Below, piece by piece: positions 21,975 to 30,669 of a stretch of DNA of 35,636 nt (positions are counted from its first letter, which is position 1; each line of letters begins with the position of its first letter). The notes beneath the pieces are model-generated. The model saw only the letters and a list, made by a program, of their open reading frames with translations. It was not told the origin of the DNA and did not search any database. Made by a program: the position numbers and the translations under genes. Origin of the DNA: an uncultured Oscillospiraceae bacterium. Lineage in GTDB: Bacteria > Bacillota > Clostridia > Oscillospirales > Oscillospiraceae. The stretch is from positions 1 through 35,636 of the forward strand of contig CAKUHB010000029.1 in NCBI GenBank assembly GCA_934655875.1. Direction: 5' to 3'.

Positions 21975-24482
21975 TTATTCGAGTGGGGTGATCGTCTCAA
22001 CGTCTCCATTCAGGCGGGAGCGCTCGGCAGCGAAGACCAGTCGGGTGTTTTCGCAGGAAATGCCGATCTCGCTGACTTCGTCGGCGGTTTTCACGCCGGT
22101 CATATAGTCATAGAGCGCATTGACAATACCGGGATCGCCGCCGCCATGACCGCCGACAAGCGTACCGTCGACGCGGCCATTGGTGTGGATGGTTTCCCAC
22201 CAGCGGCCTTCAAAGTGGAAAATGCGGATCTCGTCGCCCTCAAAATCGAGGAACATTTCGCCCTTCGTGCCCATGATGTTGGACTTTCTGCCGTTGTAAT
22301 TGAAGCAGCTCATGGTGAACGAGGCCGTAGATTTGTCCGCAAATTCCATGTTCACGACCTGATGGTCGACCACGTCGTTGTCGCACTTGAAGACGCATTT
22401 GCCGTACTGCGTGTGGCGAAGCGTAAATTCCACATCCGCGTCGGTGGGATCGACCTTTCCGGTGGAGGTGGTACGGAACCACATGTTCTTCTTGTCGTCC
22501 AGATACAGCCGGACGGCGTTATACGGGCAGGTATCCGCATGCGGACAGCCATCGATGCAGCGCTCGGGCGCGTCGGATGGTGCGTTTTCACGGCGGAAAT
22601 ACTTGAGTGAGCCGAACGACTGGATCTTCGTGCATTTCTTCTTCATCAGCCATTGCAGCAGGTCGATGTCGTGGCAGGACTTGGCCAGCAGCATGAAATT
22701 GCTTTTTGCCGTGTTGCCCCAGTTGCCGCGGACGAAGCTGTGGCTCTGGTGGATATTGCCGAGGCCCTCCGTGTGGACAATTGTCACGATATCACCCAGA
22801 ACGCCCTCGTCGATCAGCTGCTTGACGCGCGAATAGAACGGCGTATAGCGCAGCACATGGCAGACCATGAATTTGCGGCCGTATTTTCGCGCCTGCTCAC
22901 GCAGCTCGATGCATTCTTCCTCCGTGCGTGCCAGCGGTTTTTCCAGCAGCACGTCGTATCCGTCCGCCAGCGCTTTCATGGCGGGCGCATAGTGCATACT
23001 GTCCTGCGTCGTAATGACCGCGATATCAGCAAGCTTCGGCCGCGAGAGCAGCTGCTCCCATGTTTCAAACACATGGTCGTCCGGCAAATCATGCTTGTGC
23101 TGAATGTTTCTGCGATGGTTCTCGTTCGGATCAGCGACAGCAACAACACGATACTTTTCCGGCAGAGCCTTCATGATATCGGTATAAATTTCTCCGCGGT
23201 TGCCCGCGCCGATCAGCGCGACGGTCAAAATTCTCATCTTGTTCTTTTTTTTGCTTTCTTCTTTTTTTCTGTTCTCCCACGCGGACAGGTCATGGTAGTC
23301 CGTGCCGTACAGCCGGTTCAGCAGCGTATACTGCTGCATGGAATAGTGGTTGTCCTCCAGCTGCACCATTCTGTCTGCCTCCGGTGCGTTGACGGAGTAG
23401 ATGGCAGCACCATAGGGCGCATCCCCAAATCTGTTCCGGCTGATTACAAAATGCTCATTACCCGCCGCATGGGAAATCCGCCACAAGAACACATGGTGGC
23501 CCATCGGCTGCGGCCAGATCTCCGACCGGCGCGGCATCGTCTCGCCAAGCCTGGAGAAGCCCTCGCCGGCGTCCTCGCAGACGTTGTCTGTGAACTCCGC
23601 ATATGTCGGCAGAAGATCGCGCTGCTCATAGGCCGCCATACCGCAGCGGCGGAAGGTGTTGCTTCGGATCAGGAAGTGGTACGCAGGCTGACAGTCCGCG
23701 CCGCCCTGATGCGTGACGGCGGAATCGTAGATATCGTCGAACACGCAGTGCTCGACCTCGACATTTTCCGCCACGTTCCAGCATTCAAAGGCGTTGCCGA
23801 AGCGGATCTTCTGCCCTTTGTCCCACACCGCGCCGCCGATTTTGGTAAACCGGCAGTTTTCCACGCGCAGGTTCCGGCCGCCCTCTTCGCCCGCGATGCC
23901 GTGCAGGCCGTTGTTGCGGAATTCCAGATTGGAAATAACCATGTCGTGTCCGCAGTGCGCCAGCCAGCGGTACTGCGAGGTCGCGCATTCGATGCTGCCG
24001 TAAAATTCCGCGGGATTTTCCTGCGAGTAAACCAGCAGCGTATGGTCTGTCAGCGGAAGCTTCTGGATGGCGTGCCCAAGGCAGGAATCAAACCAGTCGC
24101 CCTGTTCACTGAGCTCGTCTGCGCTCCAGCGCAGCGCGCCGCAGGTGCCGTCGCCATAGATCAGGTTGGCCGTCTCACCGGAAAGCATGCCGGTAAACCG
24201 CCAGATGCTTCCGCCGACGTTTTCCCATTGTGCCGGGTCGGAAAGGCTTTGGGAGCCGCAGAACACAGGCGGTTCACCCTCGCCATACGCGCCGTAATGG
24301 ATGGGATGCTCCCAGCGGCCGGACGGATTCTGCAGCGGCCCGCGGAACACGCTGCCGCGCCGGAACAGAACGGTATCGTCCGGCTTCAGAAGCTCCGGGT
24401 GCTGCGTCCGGAACGGCGTTTCGGGACTCAAACCGTCATTTTCGTCGCAGCCGTTCTGAAAATCAATATAATATGTCGTCAT
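21975..24482 (-). CDS. Parallel beta-helix protein fused in frame to Gfo/Idh/MocA oxidoreductase
   Basis: One 835-codon frame. Residues 1 to about 400 are a right-handed parallel beta-helix protein (YYIDFQNGCDENDGLSPETP start, then repeats such as NLEFRNNGLHGIAG, NLRVENCRFTKIGG, NVEVEHCVFDDIYDSAV), typical of polysaccharide lyases and hydrolases. Residues 416-835 are a Gfo/Idh/MocA oxidoreductase: Rossmann VALIGAGNRGE, VLLEKPLART, the SCHDIDLLQW His/Asp motif, and the Cys-rich CIDGCPHADTCPYNA of a Firmicutes subgroup. The linker (KKEESKKKNK) is coded by A7 and A8 tracts just before an ATG at 23237. Dropping one A would end the helix protein at a TGA overlapping that ATG. No signal peptide is seen. 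No clear ribosome site precedes 24482. It follows the importer after a terminator. Confidence 0.75.
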   Translation of the reverse strand: MTTYYIDFQNGCDENDGLSPETPFRTQHPELLKPDDTVLFRRGSVFRGPLQNPSGRWEHPIHYGAYGEGEPPVFCGSQSLSDPAQWENVGGSIWRFTGMLSGETANLIYGDGTCGALRWSADELSEQGDWFDSCLGHAIQKLPLTDHTLLVYSQENPAEFYGSIECATSQYRWLAHCGHDMVISNLEFRNNGLHGIAGEEGGRNLRVENCRFTKIGGAVWDKGQKIRFGNAFECWNVAENVEVEHCVFDDIYDSAVTHQGGADCQPAYHFLIRSNTFRRCGMAAYEQRDLLPTYAEFTDNVCEDAGEGFSRLGETMPRRSEIWPQPMGHHVFLWRISHAAGNEHFVISRNRFGDAPYGAAIYSVNAPEADRMVQLEDNHYSMQQYTLLNRLYGTDYHDLSAWENRKKEESKKKNKMRILTVALIGAGNRGEIYTDIMKALPEKYRVVAVADPNENHRRNIQHKHDLPDDHVFETWEQLLSRPKLADIAVITTQDSMHYAPAMKALADGYDVLLEKPLARTEEECIELREQARKYGRKFMVCHVLRYTPFYSRVKQLIDEGVLGDIVTIVHTEGLGNIHQSHSFVRGNWGNTAKSNFMLLAKSCHDIDLLQWLMKKKCTKIQSFGSLKYFRRENAPSDAPERCIDGCPHADTCPYNAVRLYLDDKKNMWFRTTSTGKVDPTDADVEFTLRHTQYGKCVFKCDNDVVDHQVVNMEFADKSTASFTMSCFNYNGRKSNIMGTKGEMFLDFEGDEIRIFHFEGRWWETIHTNGRVDGTLVGGHGGGDPGIVNALYDYMTGVKTADEVSEIGISCENTRLVFAAERSRLNGDVETITPLE

Positions 24483-24524
24483 TTTTACACTATTTTTTCA
24501 ATAATCAGGAAAAAGGCTTATAGG

Positions 24525-24559
24525 AAAAGCGGAAGAGACGGAACGCCTCTTCCGCTTTT
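24525..24559 (-). terminator. Rho-independent terminator after the sugar-binding protein
   Basis: GCGGAAGAG (24529-24537) pairs with CTCTTCCGC (24547-24555), loop of nine, TTTT on the minus strand. It reduces read-through from the importer into the beta-helix/oxidoreductase gene. TTTT also follows on the plus strand. Confidence 0.75.
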
Positions 24560-24569
24560 GGTCAGGAAT

Positions 24570-26243
24570 TTACCAGGAAGTGATGTTGTTGGCCGCGATG
24601 TACTCGTTCAGCTGGTTCTGGAACTCGGTGACAAGCTCTTCGATGCCTGCGTCCTTACGGGCAGCCATATAGTTGTTATAGAGTTCTTCCCAGTTGTCGC
24701 CTGCAACGCCGTTGTCAAGCTGCGGGCCATACTCGTAGTACACGTTCAGGATGCTCGCGCAGATACCCTCGACATTCGTTCTGTCGAACGTGAAGTTCAT
24801 GAACGGGTTGACGCGGGCAGTCTCCTCCAGCGCTTCCAGATCCGCATAGTAGTTGGGATCGGTGCCGTTGTTGATGAGCGCGTTCTTGCAGGAGCCGATG
24901 ATCCATCTCTGGATGCCGTAGCTGTCGTCCGCCGTGGGGGATGCGCCGGAGTAGCTGGTGGTGATGGTGCCGTCGGCATTCACGGTGTAGTCCTCGCCCT
25001 CGATGCCGTAGATCAGCGTGTTGTACAGGTCGGGCTGGGAGTAGATCGCGTTGAGGACCATCATGGCGCGCTCGGGCTCATCCGCGCAGTACGGGATGGC
25101 GTAGGAGGTATCGCCGCCGAGGATGAGCGATGCATTCTCCTCAACCGGCAGATAGGTCATGTCCATACCGGCGTCTGCCGTTGCCGCGTCCTGATCGGCC
25201 TCCGTCAGATACGGGTCGCAGCTGAACACATAGGTCGTGTCGGTGATCTCGCCGTTCTTCGGCATCGTCAGCGTGGAGGTATCGACGGACATGATGTCGG
25301 AGCGAATGTAGCCTTCCTTGTACCAGTCGGCCATCGTTTTGGCGTACAGCTTGTAGTGTTCGCTGGCAACACCGTCAATAACCGTGAAAGTGTTGTCTTC
25401 AAACGGAATGCCGATCTCAGCGCCGCCGACGCCGGGGTTGGATCTCGTGCCGTTATACATGGACCAGCCGAACACACGGCCGGTGTTGATGCCAGCGCCG
25501 AGCTTGCCGGCTTCCTTTGCAGCAGCCAGATACTTGGTCGCCTGATCCAGAACAGCCTGGAATGCCTCTGTGTCATCGGAATAGTTGTTGCGCCACTTGT
25601 TCAGCGCTGCCTCGGTATCCTCGATCCAGGTGTCGCCTGCGAGCTCTGCGATCTCCGTGACGACAAGCCAGCCGCGGCGATCACCGACAAGGCCCTGCCA
25701 GCTGGGAAGATAGTACAGCTTGCCGTCATCCGCATTGCGATGGATCTCAACGACATTTTCGCCGAGGATATCCACGATGCCCTGGCCGTACTCTGCGAGC
25801 AGATCGTCGAGCGGCATCAGGTTGCCGTCGGCAATGTTCTGCGGCTTGTTGATCAGCCAGCCGGTCCATGCGAGGTCAACGCCTTCGCCGGAAGCCAGAA
25901 CCTGAGAGAACTTCTCGCTGTACTCATCGAAGGAAACGTCGATGAATTCCACGGTGGTGTTGGGAACGTACTGCTGGAGCTGCTCATTGAAAGCGGCCCA
26001 GACCTTGTCGGAGTTGGCCTGCTTGCCGGAGCCGGTGATCATGAGCTGAATGGTCTTCTGCTCAAGGGCGGGCTCTGCAGTCTCTTCGGGGGCAGCGGGG
26101 GTATCGGTGGTTTCCGCCGGCTCGGTCGCGGCGGGAGTCTCGTCCGCAGCGGGAGTCTCAGCAGTCTTGCTGCTGCAGCCCGCCAGAACGATGCTCAGAA
26201 CCATGATCATGGCAAGGAGCAGGCAAAGGGTTCTCTTTTTCAT
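24570..26243 (-). CDS. Extracellular sugar-binding lipoprotein (LplA type)
   Basis: About 557 residues. The ATG at 26243 with AAGGAGG gives MKKRTLCLLLAMIMVLSIVL followed by the lipobox LAGC. A Thr/Ala/Glu/Pro-rich linker of about 35 residues separates the anchor from a large binding domain (GVDLAWTGWLINKPQ, YYLPSWQGLVGDRRGW, GVASEHYKLYAKTMADWYKEG), characteristic of the LplA/YtcQ group. It delivers a sugar to the two permeases encoded upstream (26356 and 27285). A terminator follows. The substrate is unknown; neighbours suggest an acylated or uronic-acid oligosaccharide. Confidence 0.88.
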   Translation of the reverse strand: MKKRTLCLLLAMIMVLSIVLAGCSSKTAETPAADETPAATEPAETTDTPAAPEETAEPALEQKTIQLMITGSGKQANSDKVWAAFNEQLQQYVPNTTVEFIDVSFDEYSEKFSQVLASGEGVDLAWTGWLINKPQNIADGNLMPLDDLLAEYGQGIVDILGENVVEIHRNADDGKLYYLPSWQGLVGDRRGWLVVTEIAELAGDTWIEDTEAALNKWRNNYSDDTEAFQAVLDQATKYLAAAKEAGKLGAGINTGRVFGWSMYNGTRSNPGVGGAEIGIPFEDNTFTVIDGVASEHYKLYAKTMADWYKEGYIRSDIMSVDTSTLTMPKNGEITDTTYVFSCDPYLTEADQDAATADAGMDMTYLPVEENASLILGGDTSYAIPYCADEPERAMMVLNAIYSQPDLYNTLIYGIEGEDYTVNADGTITTSYSGASPTADDSYGIQRWIIGSCKNALINNGTDPNYYADLEALEETARVNPFMNFTFDRTNVEGICASILNVYYEYGPQLDNGVAGDNWEELYNNYMAARKDAGIEELVTEFQNQLNEYIAANNITSW

Positions 26244-26296
26244 GATATCCTCCTTAAATTTTGGGTGATATAGGGGTGTCGTTTTCTCTTGTAAAC

Positions 26297-26328
26297 ACCG
26301 GAAACCGCGGTACCATTCGATTTCCGGT
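26297..26328 (-). other. Intercistronic inverted repeat before the binding-protein gene
   Basis: ACCGGAAA (26297-26304) and TTTCCGGT (26321-26328) form an 8-bp stem between the permease stop and the lipoprotein start. No T tract follows. It may set relative expression or mark an mRNA processing site. Confidence 0.4.
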
Positions 26329-26355
26329 ATACAATTCATAAAACCGGCTGAGGCT

Positions 26356-27267
26356 TCAGCCCTTGACTGCGCCGATCGTCAGACCCTGCGCAAAATACTT
26401 CTGGAAGAACGGGAACACAACCAGCATGGGGCCAGCCGCGATGACGCACATGGCGAATTTCAGCGACTCGCTCGGCAGCATGTTTGTATTGAGCGAAACA
26501 CTGCCGGACATCATCGGGTTGTTCGCGAGGTTCTTCATAAACTCCGCCTGATCCATCATGCGCTGTAGGAGATATTGCAGCGTATAGAGGTTTTCGTTGC
26601 GGATATAAATCATGGACGTGGTATAGTCGTTCCAGCGCGCGACCAGCGCCATAAAGCCGAGGGACGCCAAAACAGGTGTGGAAAGCGGCAATACAATTTG
26701 GAAGAAAATTCTCAGTTCACTTGCGCCGTCCAGATACGCCGCTTCAAACAGCGTTTCAGGCAAGCCCTTGAAGAACGTCCGGAACACCATCGTGTTCCAC
26801 GCGCCGCCGGTAATGCCCGGCAGGATGTAGACCCAGATCGAATCCGCAAGCTTATAATACTTGGAGAAAATAATGTAGTTCGGGATCATGCCGGCGCTGA
26901 AGAGCATGGTGAAGAAGATGAAGACCGTGATCGGCTTACGGAAGCGGAAATTGCTTCTGGAAAGCGGATAGGCCGCCAGCGCCGCGACCAGTGTGCTGAG
27001 GACAGTGCCGACCACAGCCTGGAAGATCGTCACGCCGTAGGCTTTCAGCACGCGCGTGCCGCTGGAAAACGCGGATTTGTACGCGTCGAACGTGAACTCA
27101 CGCGGCAGCAGCGAGAAGCCGCCGGAGGTCAGCGCCTGTTCGCTCGTGAACGACGCCGAAATAACAACGATCAGCGGAATGACAAAGCAGGCGCACATCA
27201 GGAAGAAGAAGATATACACGAAGCGTTTGAACGCCCGGTCGCGGCTGTGCTTGATTTTTGGATTCAT
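26356..27267 (-). CDS. Carbohydrate ABC transporter permease (YtcP/LplC type)
   Basis: 303 residues, six membrane helices, GGGAG before the ATG. The EAA loop is LFEAAYLDGASELRIFFQIVLPLSTP. The C-terminus ends FFQKYFAQGLTIGAVKG, the usual ending of LplC/YtcP permeases. It starts 17 bases after the LplB-type gene and forms the importer channel with it. Confidence 0.92.
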   Translation of the reverse strand: MNPKIKHSRDRAFKRFVYIFFFLMCACFVIPLIVVISASFTSEQALTSGGFSLLPREFTFDAYKSAFSSGTRVLKAYGVTIFQAVVGTVLSTLVAALAAYPLSRSNFRFRKPITVFIFFTMLFSAGMIPNYIIFSKYYKLADSIWVYILPGITGGAWNTMVFRTFFKGLPETLFEAAYLDGASELRIFFQIVLPLSTPVLASLGFMALVARWNDYTTSMIYIRNENLYTLQYLLQRMMDQAEFMKNLANNPMMSGSVSLNTNMLPSESLKFAMCVIAAGPMLVVFPFFQKYFAQGLTIGAVKG

Positions 27268-27284
27268 AAGATACTCCCTTCCGC

Positions 27285-28244
27285 TTAAAACATCGAGTTG
27301 TCCGGGGAGATCTTCTTGACGATCCAGTTGGACAGCAGAACAAGGAACATACCCACAACGGACTGAATGAGGCCCGTCGTCGCGCCGATCGAGTAGCTGG
27401 ATTCCTGTAAAGAACGATAGACGTAGGTGTTGAGGATATCCGTCGTTGCGTACAGCGTGGAGGTATTTCTCGGGATAACATAGAAAAGGTCGAAGTTGCC
27501 GCTGATGAGCGTGCCCGCGTTCATGATCGTGAAGATGCAGATCAGCGGGACAAGATGCGGCAGAGAAATATGGAGCATCTTCTGGAAGCGCCCCGCGCCG
27601 TCGATCTCCGCCGCCTCATAGAGCGAGGTATCAATGCCCATCAGGGCTGCGAAATACATCATGGAGCCCATGCCGATGCCCTTCCAGATATTCACGACAG
27701 TCAGAATAAACGGCCAGTATTTCGCGTTCATATACACATCGACCGGGTCGCCGCCGAAGAACTGAATGATCTGGTTCATAAGACCGGTCCTCGGACTGAG
27801 AATGGCGTAGACGATATAGCCGACAATGACCATCGACATGAAGTTCGGGAAGGTGATGATCGTCTGATACGTCTTCAGACGGCGCTTGCTTGTGATCTCA
27901 AACAGCAGAAGCGCGATGATTACGTTCGTAACCGGACTGAGCACCATAAAGAGCAGACCGTAGAGCACCGTATTGCGCAACGCGCGGTCAAGCGCGACGG
28001 ACTGGATGATCCACTTGAAGTTTGCAAGGCCGCACCAGTCGCTGCCGAGGATGCCCTTGGAGAATTTGTAATTCTTAAACGGAATGATGATCGCGGCTCC
28101 CATCGGTATATAATTGAACAGGATATAGCCGATGATTGCCGGGATGCAGAGCAGCAGCAGCTGGCGGCTGGCCTTTGCATCCGCCCGGCCGCTGCGGCCA
28201 AGACGCGGCCCTTCCTTTTTTCTTTCCTTTGTCATGGTTCGCAT
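27285..28244 (-). CDS. Carbohydrate ABC transporter permease (LplB type)
   Basis: About 319 residues if started at ATG 28244, which has GGAGG five bases upstream. ATG 28271 lacks a ribosome site and 28235 is also possible. After a Lys/Arg-rich tail come six helices (LLLLCIPAIIGYILFNYIPMG first) and the EAA loop LYEAAEIDGAGRFQKMLHISLPHLVP. It is the first gene of the importer and lies downstream of a repeat-containing regulatory region. Confidence 0.9.
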   Translation of the reverse strand: MRTMTKERKKEGPRLGRSGRADAKASRQLLLLCIPAIIGYILFNYIPMGAAIIIPFKNYKFSKGILGSDWCGLANFKWIIQSVALDRALRNTVLYGLLFMVLSPVTNVIIALLLFEITSKRRLKTYQTIITFPNFMSMVIVGYIVYAILSPRTGLMNQIIQFFGGDPVDVYMNAKYWPFILTVVNIWKGIGMGSMMYFAALMGIDTSLYEAAEIDGAGRFQKMLHISLPHLVPLICIFTIMNAGTLISGNFDLFYVIPRNTSTLYATTDILNTYVYRSLQESSYSIGATTGLIQSVVGMFLVLLSNWIVKKISPDNSMF

Positions 28245-28301
28245 GGGCGCCTCCGCTTTTGTTTTCTCCATTGTACGGGTTCAGTTTTTGATTTCCAAGT
28301 C

Positions 28302-28334
28302 GTAATTGCGACAACATGAGCTGTGATTGCGACA
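28302..28334 (-). promoter_or_regulatory. 21-bp-period direct repeat upstream of the importer (candidate AraC-type operator)
   Basis: GTAATTGCGACA (28302-28313) recurs as GTGATTGCGACA (28323-28334), 11 of 12 bases the same and exactly 21 bases apart, two helical turns. The first copy is also half of an imperfect palindrome, GTCGTAATTGCGAC. AraC-family regulators commonly bind such same-face direct repeats. An AraC-type gene lies about 850 bases upstream. No clear -10 is visible in the remainder of 28245-28425. Confidence 0.55.
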
Positions 28335-28425
28335 TTTTCTTGTGCATTGCCCCAATTCCCAGAAGCTGTTTACGTTCTCTTTTGGTTAATTTTACATTGG
28401 TTTTACATTTCAGCTTCTATTGCCT

Positions 28426-29190
28426 TCAGATCGTGCCCAGCCAGCTTTCAAAAAGCATCCGCCACTGGCCGACATGCGGATCGTCCAGCGCCAGCGCCTT
28501 GCCGTGCGGGCCAGCCGGGAAAATGTGCAGTTCATATGGCACGCCGCATGTTTGCAGCGCGGCGGCGTAGAGCATGGAATTGACCGCCGGGACGATCGCA
28601 TCCTGCGCCGTGTGCCAGATGAATGCCGGCGGCGTATTTTCCGTCACGCAGCGCTGCGGAGAATAAAACTCGATCTGCGTCTCGTCCGGCGCATCGCCAA
28701 GCAAAAGGCGGCGGCTCCATTCGTGCCGGTACTCGCCCATGTCGATCACACTGTAGCACAGGACGGTAAAATCAGGCCGCGCGGAGAGCGCATCCATTTC
28801 ATCCTGCGGCGGATAAAACGGATGGTCATAATGAACCGAAGCGGTCGCCGCCAGATGGCCTCCGGCGGAAAAGCCCATAATGCCGAGCCGCTCGATCCCG
28901 CGCTCCGTGCACAGGCGCCTTGCCAGACGCATGGCCCGCTGTGCATCGGACGGCTGTGCCGGGGCTTTGCTCGGCGCAACGCGGTATTCCAGCACAAACG
29001 CCGTTATTCCGATGGTGTTCAGCCACGCGGCAATATCGTTTCCCTCATACATCACCCGCTCGCTGTACGCGCCGCCTGCGCACACAACAACAGCAGTTTT
29101 CGCGCCGTCACAGTAAAACGGCGTCAGGTATGGCTCGAACGCGTCCTCCGCACAGCGGTGCGGCATGGTTTTGTTCCATAGCTTTATCAT
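28426..29190 (-). CDS. Alpha/beta-hydrolase carbohydrate esterase (acetyl-xylan/BD-FAE-like)
   Basis: 254 residues. An oxyanion-region VVCAGGAYSERVMYEG, nucleophile elbow GFSAGGH (Ser108), Asp197 in TAQDAIV, and His229 in GPHG give a complete triad. This layout matches small intracellular esterases that remove acetyl or feruloyl groups from oligosaccharides. No signal peptide. Its ATG overlaps the regulator stop as ATGA with AAGGAG upstream, so both are co-translated. It probably de-esterifies the sugar brought in by the downstream transporter. Confidence 0.82.
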   Translation of the reverse strand: MIKLWNKTMPHRCAEDAFEPYLTPFYCDGAKTAVVVCAGGAYSERVMYEGNDIAAWLNTIGITAFVLEYRVAPSKAPAQPSDAQRAMRLARRLCTERGIERLGIMGFSAGGHLAATASVHYDHPFYPPQDEMDALSARPDFTVLCYSVIDMGEYRHEWSRRLLLGDAPDETQIEFYSPQRCVTENTPPAFIWHTAQDAIVPAVNSMLYAAALQTCGVPYELHIFPAGPHGKALALDDPHVGQWRMLFESWLGTI

Positions 29191-30275
29191 GGCTCCTTCT
29201 CCTTTCGCTGGCTCAGGTTCAGCCTTTGCTGATATTCGCGCATGGAGCAGCCGGTGTAGTCCTTGAACGCGGCGCAGAAGCTCTTTTTGTCCTTATAGCC
29301 CACGGCCTCCGGGATGGACTTGATGTCCTTCCCGTTTTTCAGCATCCCGATGGCCGCCTTGATGCGGATACGGAGCAGATAGTCCGCGAACGTCTCGTTC
29401 ATCTCTGCGCGGAACTTCCGGACAAAGTGCCGCGAGCTGATATGCGCATACGCGGCCACGCTCTGTGCGGTCAGCTTTTCGCCGAGATGCGCGTGCATAT
29501 AGACGCAGGCGCGGCCGATGGTATCGCTTTTCAGCGCGTCCTCCTGCATAATATAGCCCTTTTCCGCGAGCAGCTTCCAGATTGTGTCGATTTGCTTTGC
29601 CACAGCGTGTGTGGATGTCAGTTCCTCCAGCGGCGTGTCCATTATGCTGCTTCGGATTTGCAGGAAAAGCGCCTCATCGCGGCGGCGGATTTCCATGCGC
29701 AGCTCCTCCAGCAACGCACGCACCAGCAGCGTCTCGATGCAGAATGAATCATTGGAAACCAGCGGCTTGATTCTGGAGTACAGCTGCCAATGCTCTTCGC
29801 AGATTTCCGACCGCAAGGCCGTAAGCAAGCGCAGGAGCTTTGGAATAATCTCATCCCAATTGGTCTGGCTGCGCAGATAGGCATTCTCCCGGCGTTCCGC
29901 GCACAGCTCCTCAGCCGCACGGCTAAGCGCAGCGCGCAACGCGTCAATCCCATCTGATTTCAGCAAAAAGTCATATGCGCCAAAGCGGACGACCTGCTGC
30001 GCGATTACGCAGTTCGGCGTATCTGCCAGAAAAATCACGCGCACGCGGGGACAGTACTTGCGGACGGTTTCCGCAAGCTCGAAGCCGGACATATCCGGAC
30101 ACTGTACGTTTGTGACAAGCACATCCGCAACTTCGCCCTTTCGCAGCCATTGCAGCATATTTTCCGCTGTGGTTTCTCCACGAACCATTTCAAAGCCCAG
30201 CGAATAAAAATCAATGCTGTTAATTACATTGATGCGGTAGATCAGATCCGGATCTGAAAAAAACGCTTCAAACAT
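29187..30275 (-). CDS. AraC-type response regulator with degenerate receiver domain
   Basis: 362 residues, AGGT before the ATG. Residues 1-120 form a CheY-like receiver: DVLVTNVQCPDMSGFEL and RFGAYDFLLKSD (Lys106). The phospho-acceptor Asp of the usual TDIxMP motif is Asn56, and the switch Ser/Thr position is Ala84 (IFLADTP). A linker helix region follows, then two AraC helix-turn-helix motifs (SVAAYAHISSRHFVRKFRAEM and IPEAVGYKDKKSFCAAFKDYTG). No histidine kinase lies nearby, so it probably works without phosphorylation and may sense a ligand or be constitutive. It is placed to control the esterase and the importer. Confidence 0.85.
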   Translation of the reverse strand: MFEAFFSDPDLIYRINVINSIDFYSLGFEMVRGETTAENMLQWLRKGEVADVLVTNVQCPDMSGFELAETVRKYCPRVRVIFLADTPNCVIAQQVVRFGAYDFLLKSDGIDALRAALSRAAEELCAERRENAYLRSQTNWDEIIPKLLRLLTALRSEICEEHWQLYSRIKPLVSNDSFCIETLLVRALLEELRMEIRRRDEALFLQIRSSIMDTPLEELTSTHAVAKQIDTIWKLLAEKGYIMQEDALKSDTIGRACVYMHAHLGEKLTAQSVAAYAHISSRHFVRKFRAEMNETFADYLLRIRIKAAIGMLKNGKDIKSIPEAVGYKDKKSFCAAFKDYTGCSMREYQQRLNLSQRKEKEP

Positions 30276-30341
30276 AGGTTACCTCACATCCATTCATTGG
30301 TGTTGCACCTGCCGGGACGGCAAAAACGCACAAAGCGGCTG

Positions 30342-30662
30342 TTACTTGTTTCCAAAGGCGTTCACCATTACGCAGCCGGCGGTAATCAGCACAAGACCGA
30401 TGATTCCAACCGTGGAGAGTTTTTCCTTGTATGCAAAAATCGAAACCAGCGACGTGACGATCAGCCCGACACCACACCAGGTGGCATAGCCGATGCTCAG
30501 ATTGATCCGGAGCAGGCTCTTTGCAAAGGTGTAATGGCAGACGATATATGCCGCCGCGCAGATCAGTGAAGGAATCAGCCTTGTAAATCCCTCCGTCTGC
30601 TTCAGATAGCTTGTGGCGACCACTTCCGAGATAATCGCGATTGCCAGAAAAACATATTCCAT
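30342..30662 (-). CDS. SMR-family small multidrug/cation efflux protein
   Basis: 106 residues and four helices. The essential membrane glutamate is Glu13 (AIAIISEVVATSYLK), equivalent to Glu14 of EmrE, and YATWCGVG holds the conserved Trp. SMR proteins work as antiparallel dimers exporting cationic drugs or guanidinium. The gene starts eight bases after the phosphatase stop, so the two are co-transcribed. AGGAAGG is present but 14 bases from the ATG, suggesting coupling. EmrE-like against guanidinium exporter cannot be decided from sequence alone. The 66-base gap to the regulator gene (30276-30341) shows no clear promoter. Confidence 0.9.
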   Translation of the reverse strand: MEYVFLAIAIISEVVATSYLKQTEGFTRLIPSLICAAAYIVCHYTFAKSLLRINLSIGYATWCGVGLIVTSLVSIFAYKEKLSTVGIIGLVLITAGCVMVNAFGNK

Positions 30663-30669
30663 ATCAATT

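Noticed and set aside
22653..26273. A plus-strand open frame of about 1,200 codons opposite the beta-helix/oxidoreductase and binding-protein genes
   Set aside because: It lies antisense to two genes with clear conserved motifs, crosses their terminator, and has no recognisable domain. Long antisense frames arise from codon bias in GC-rich coding DNA.
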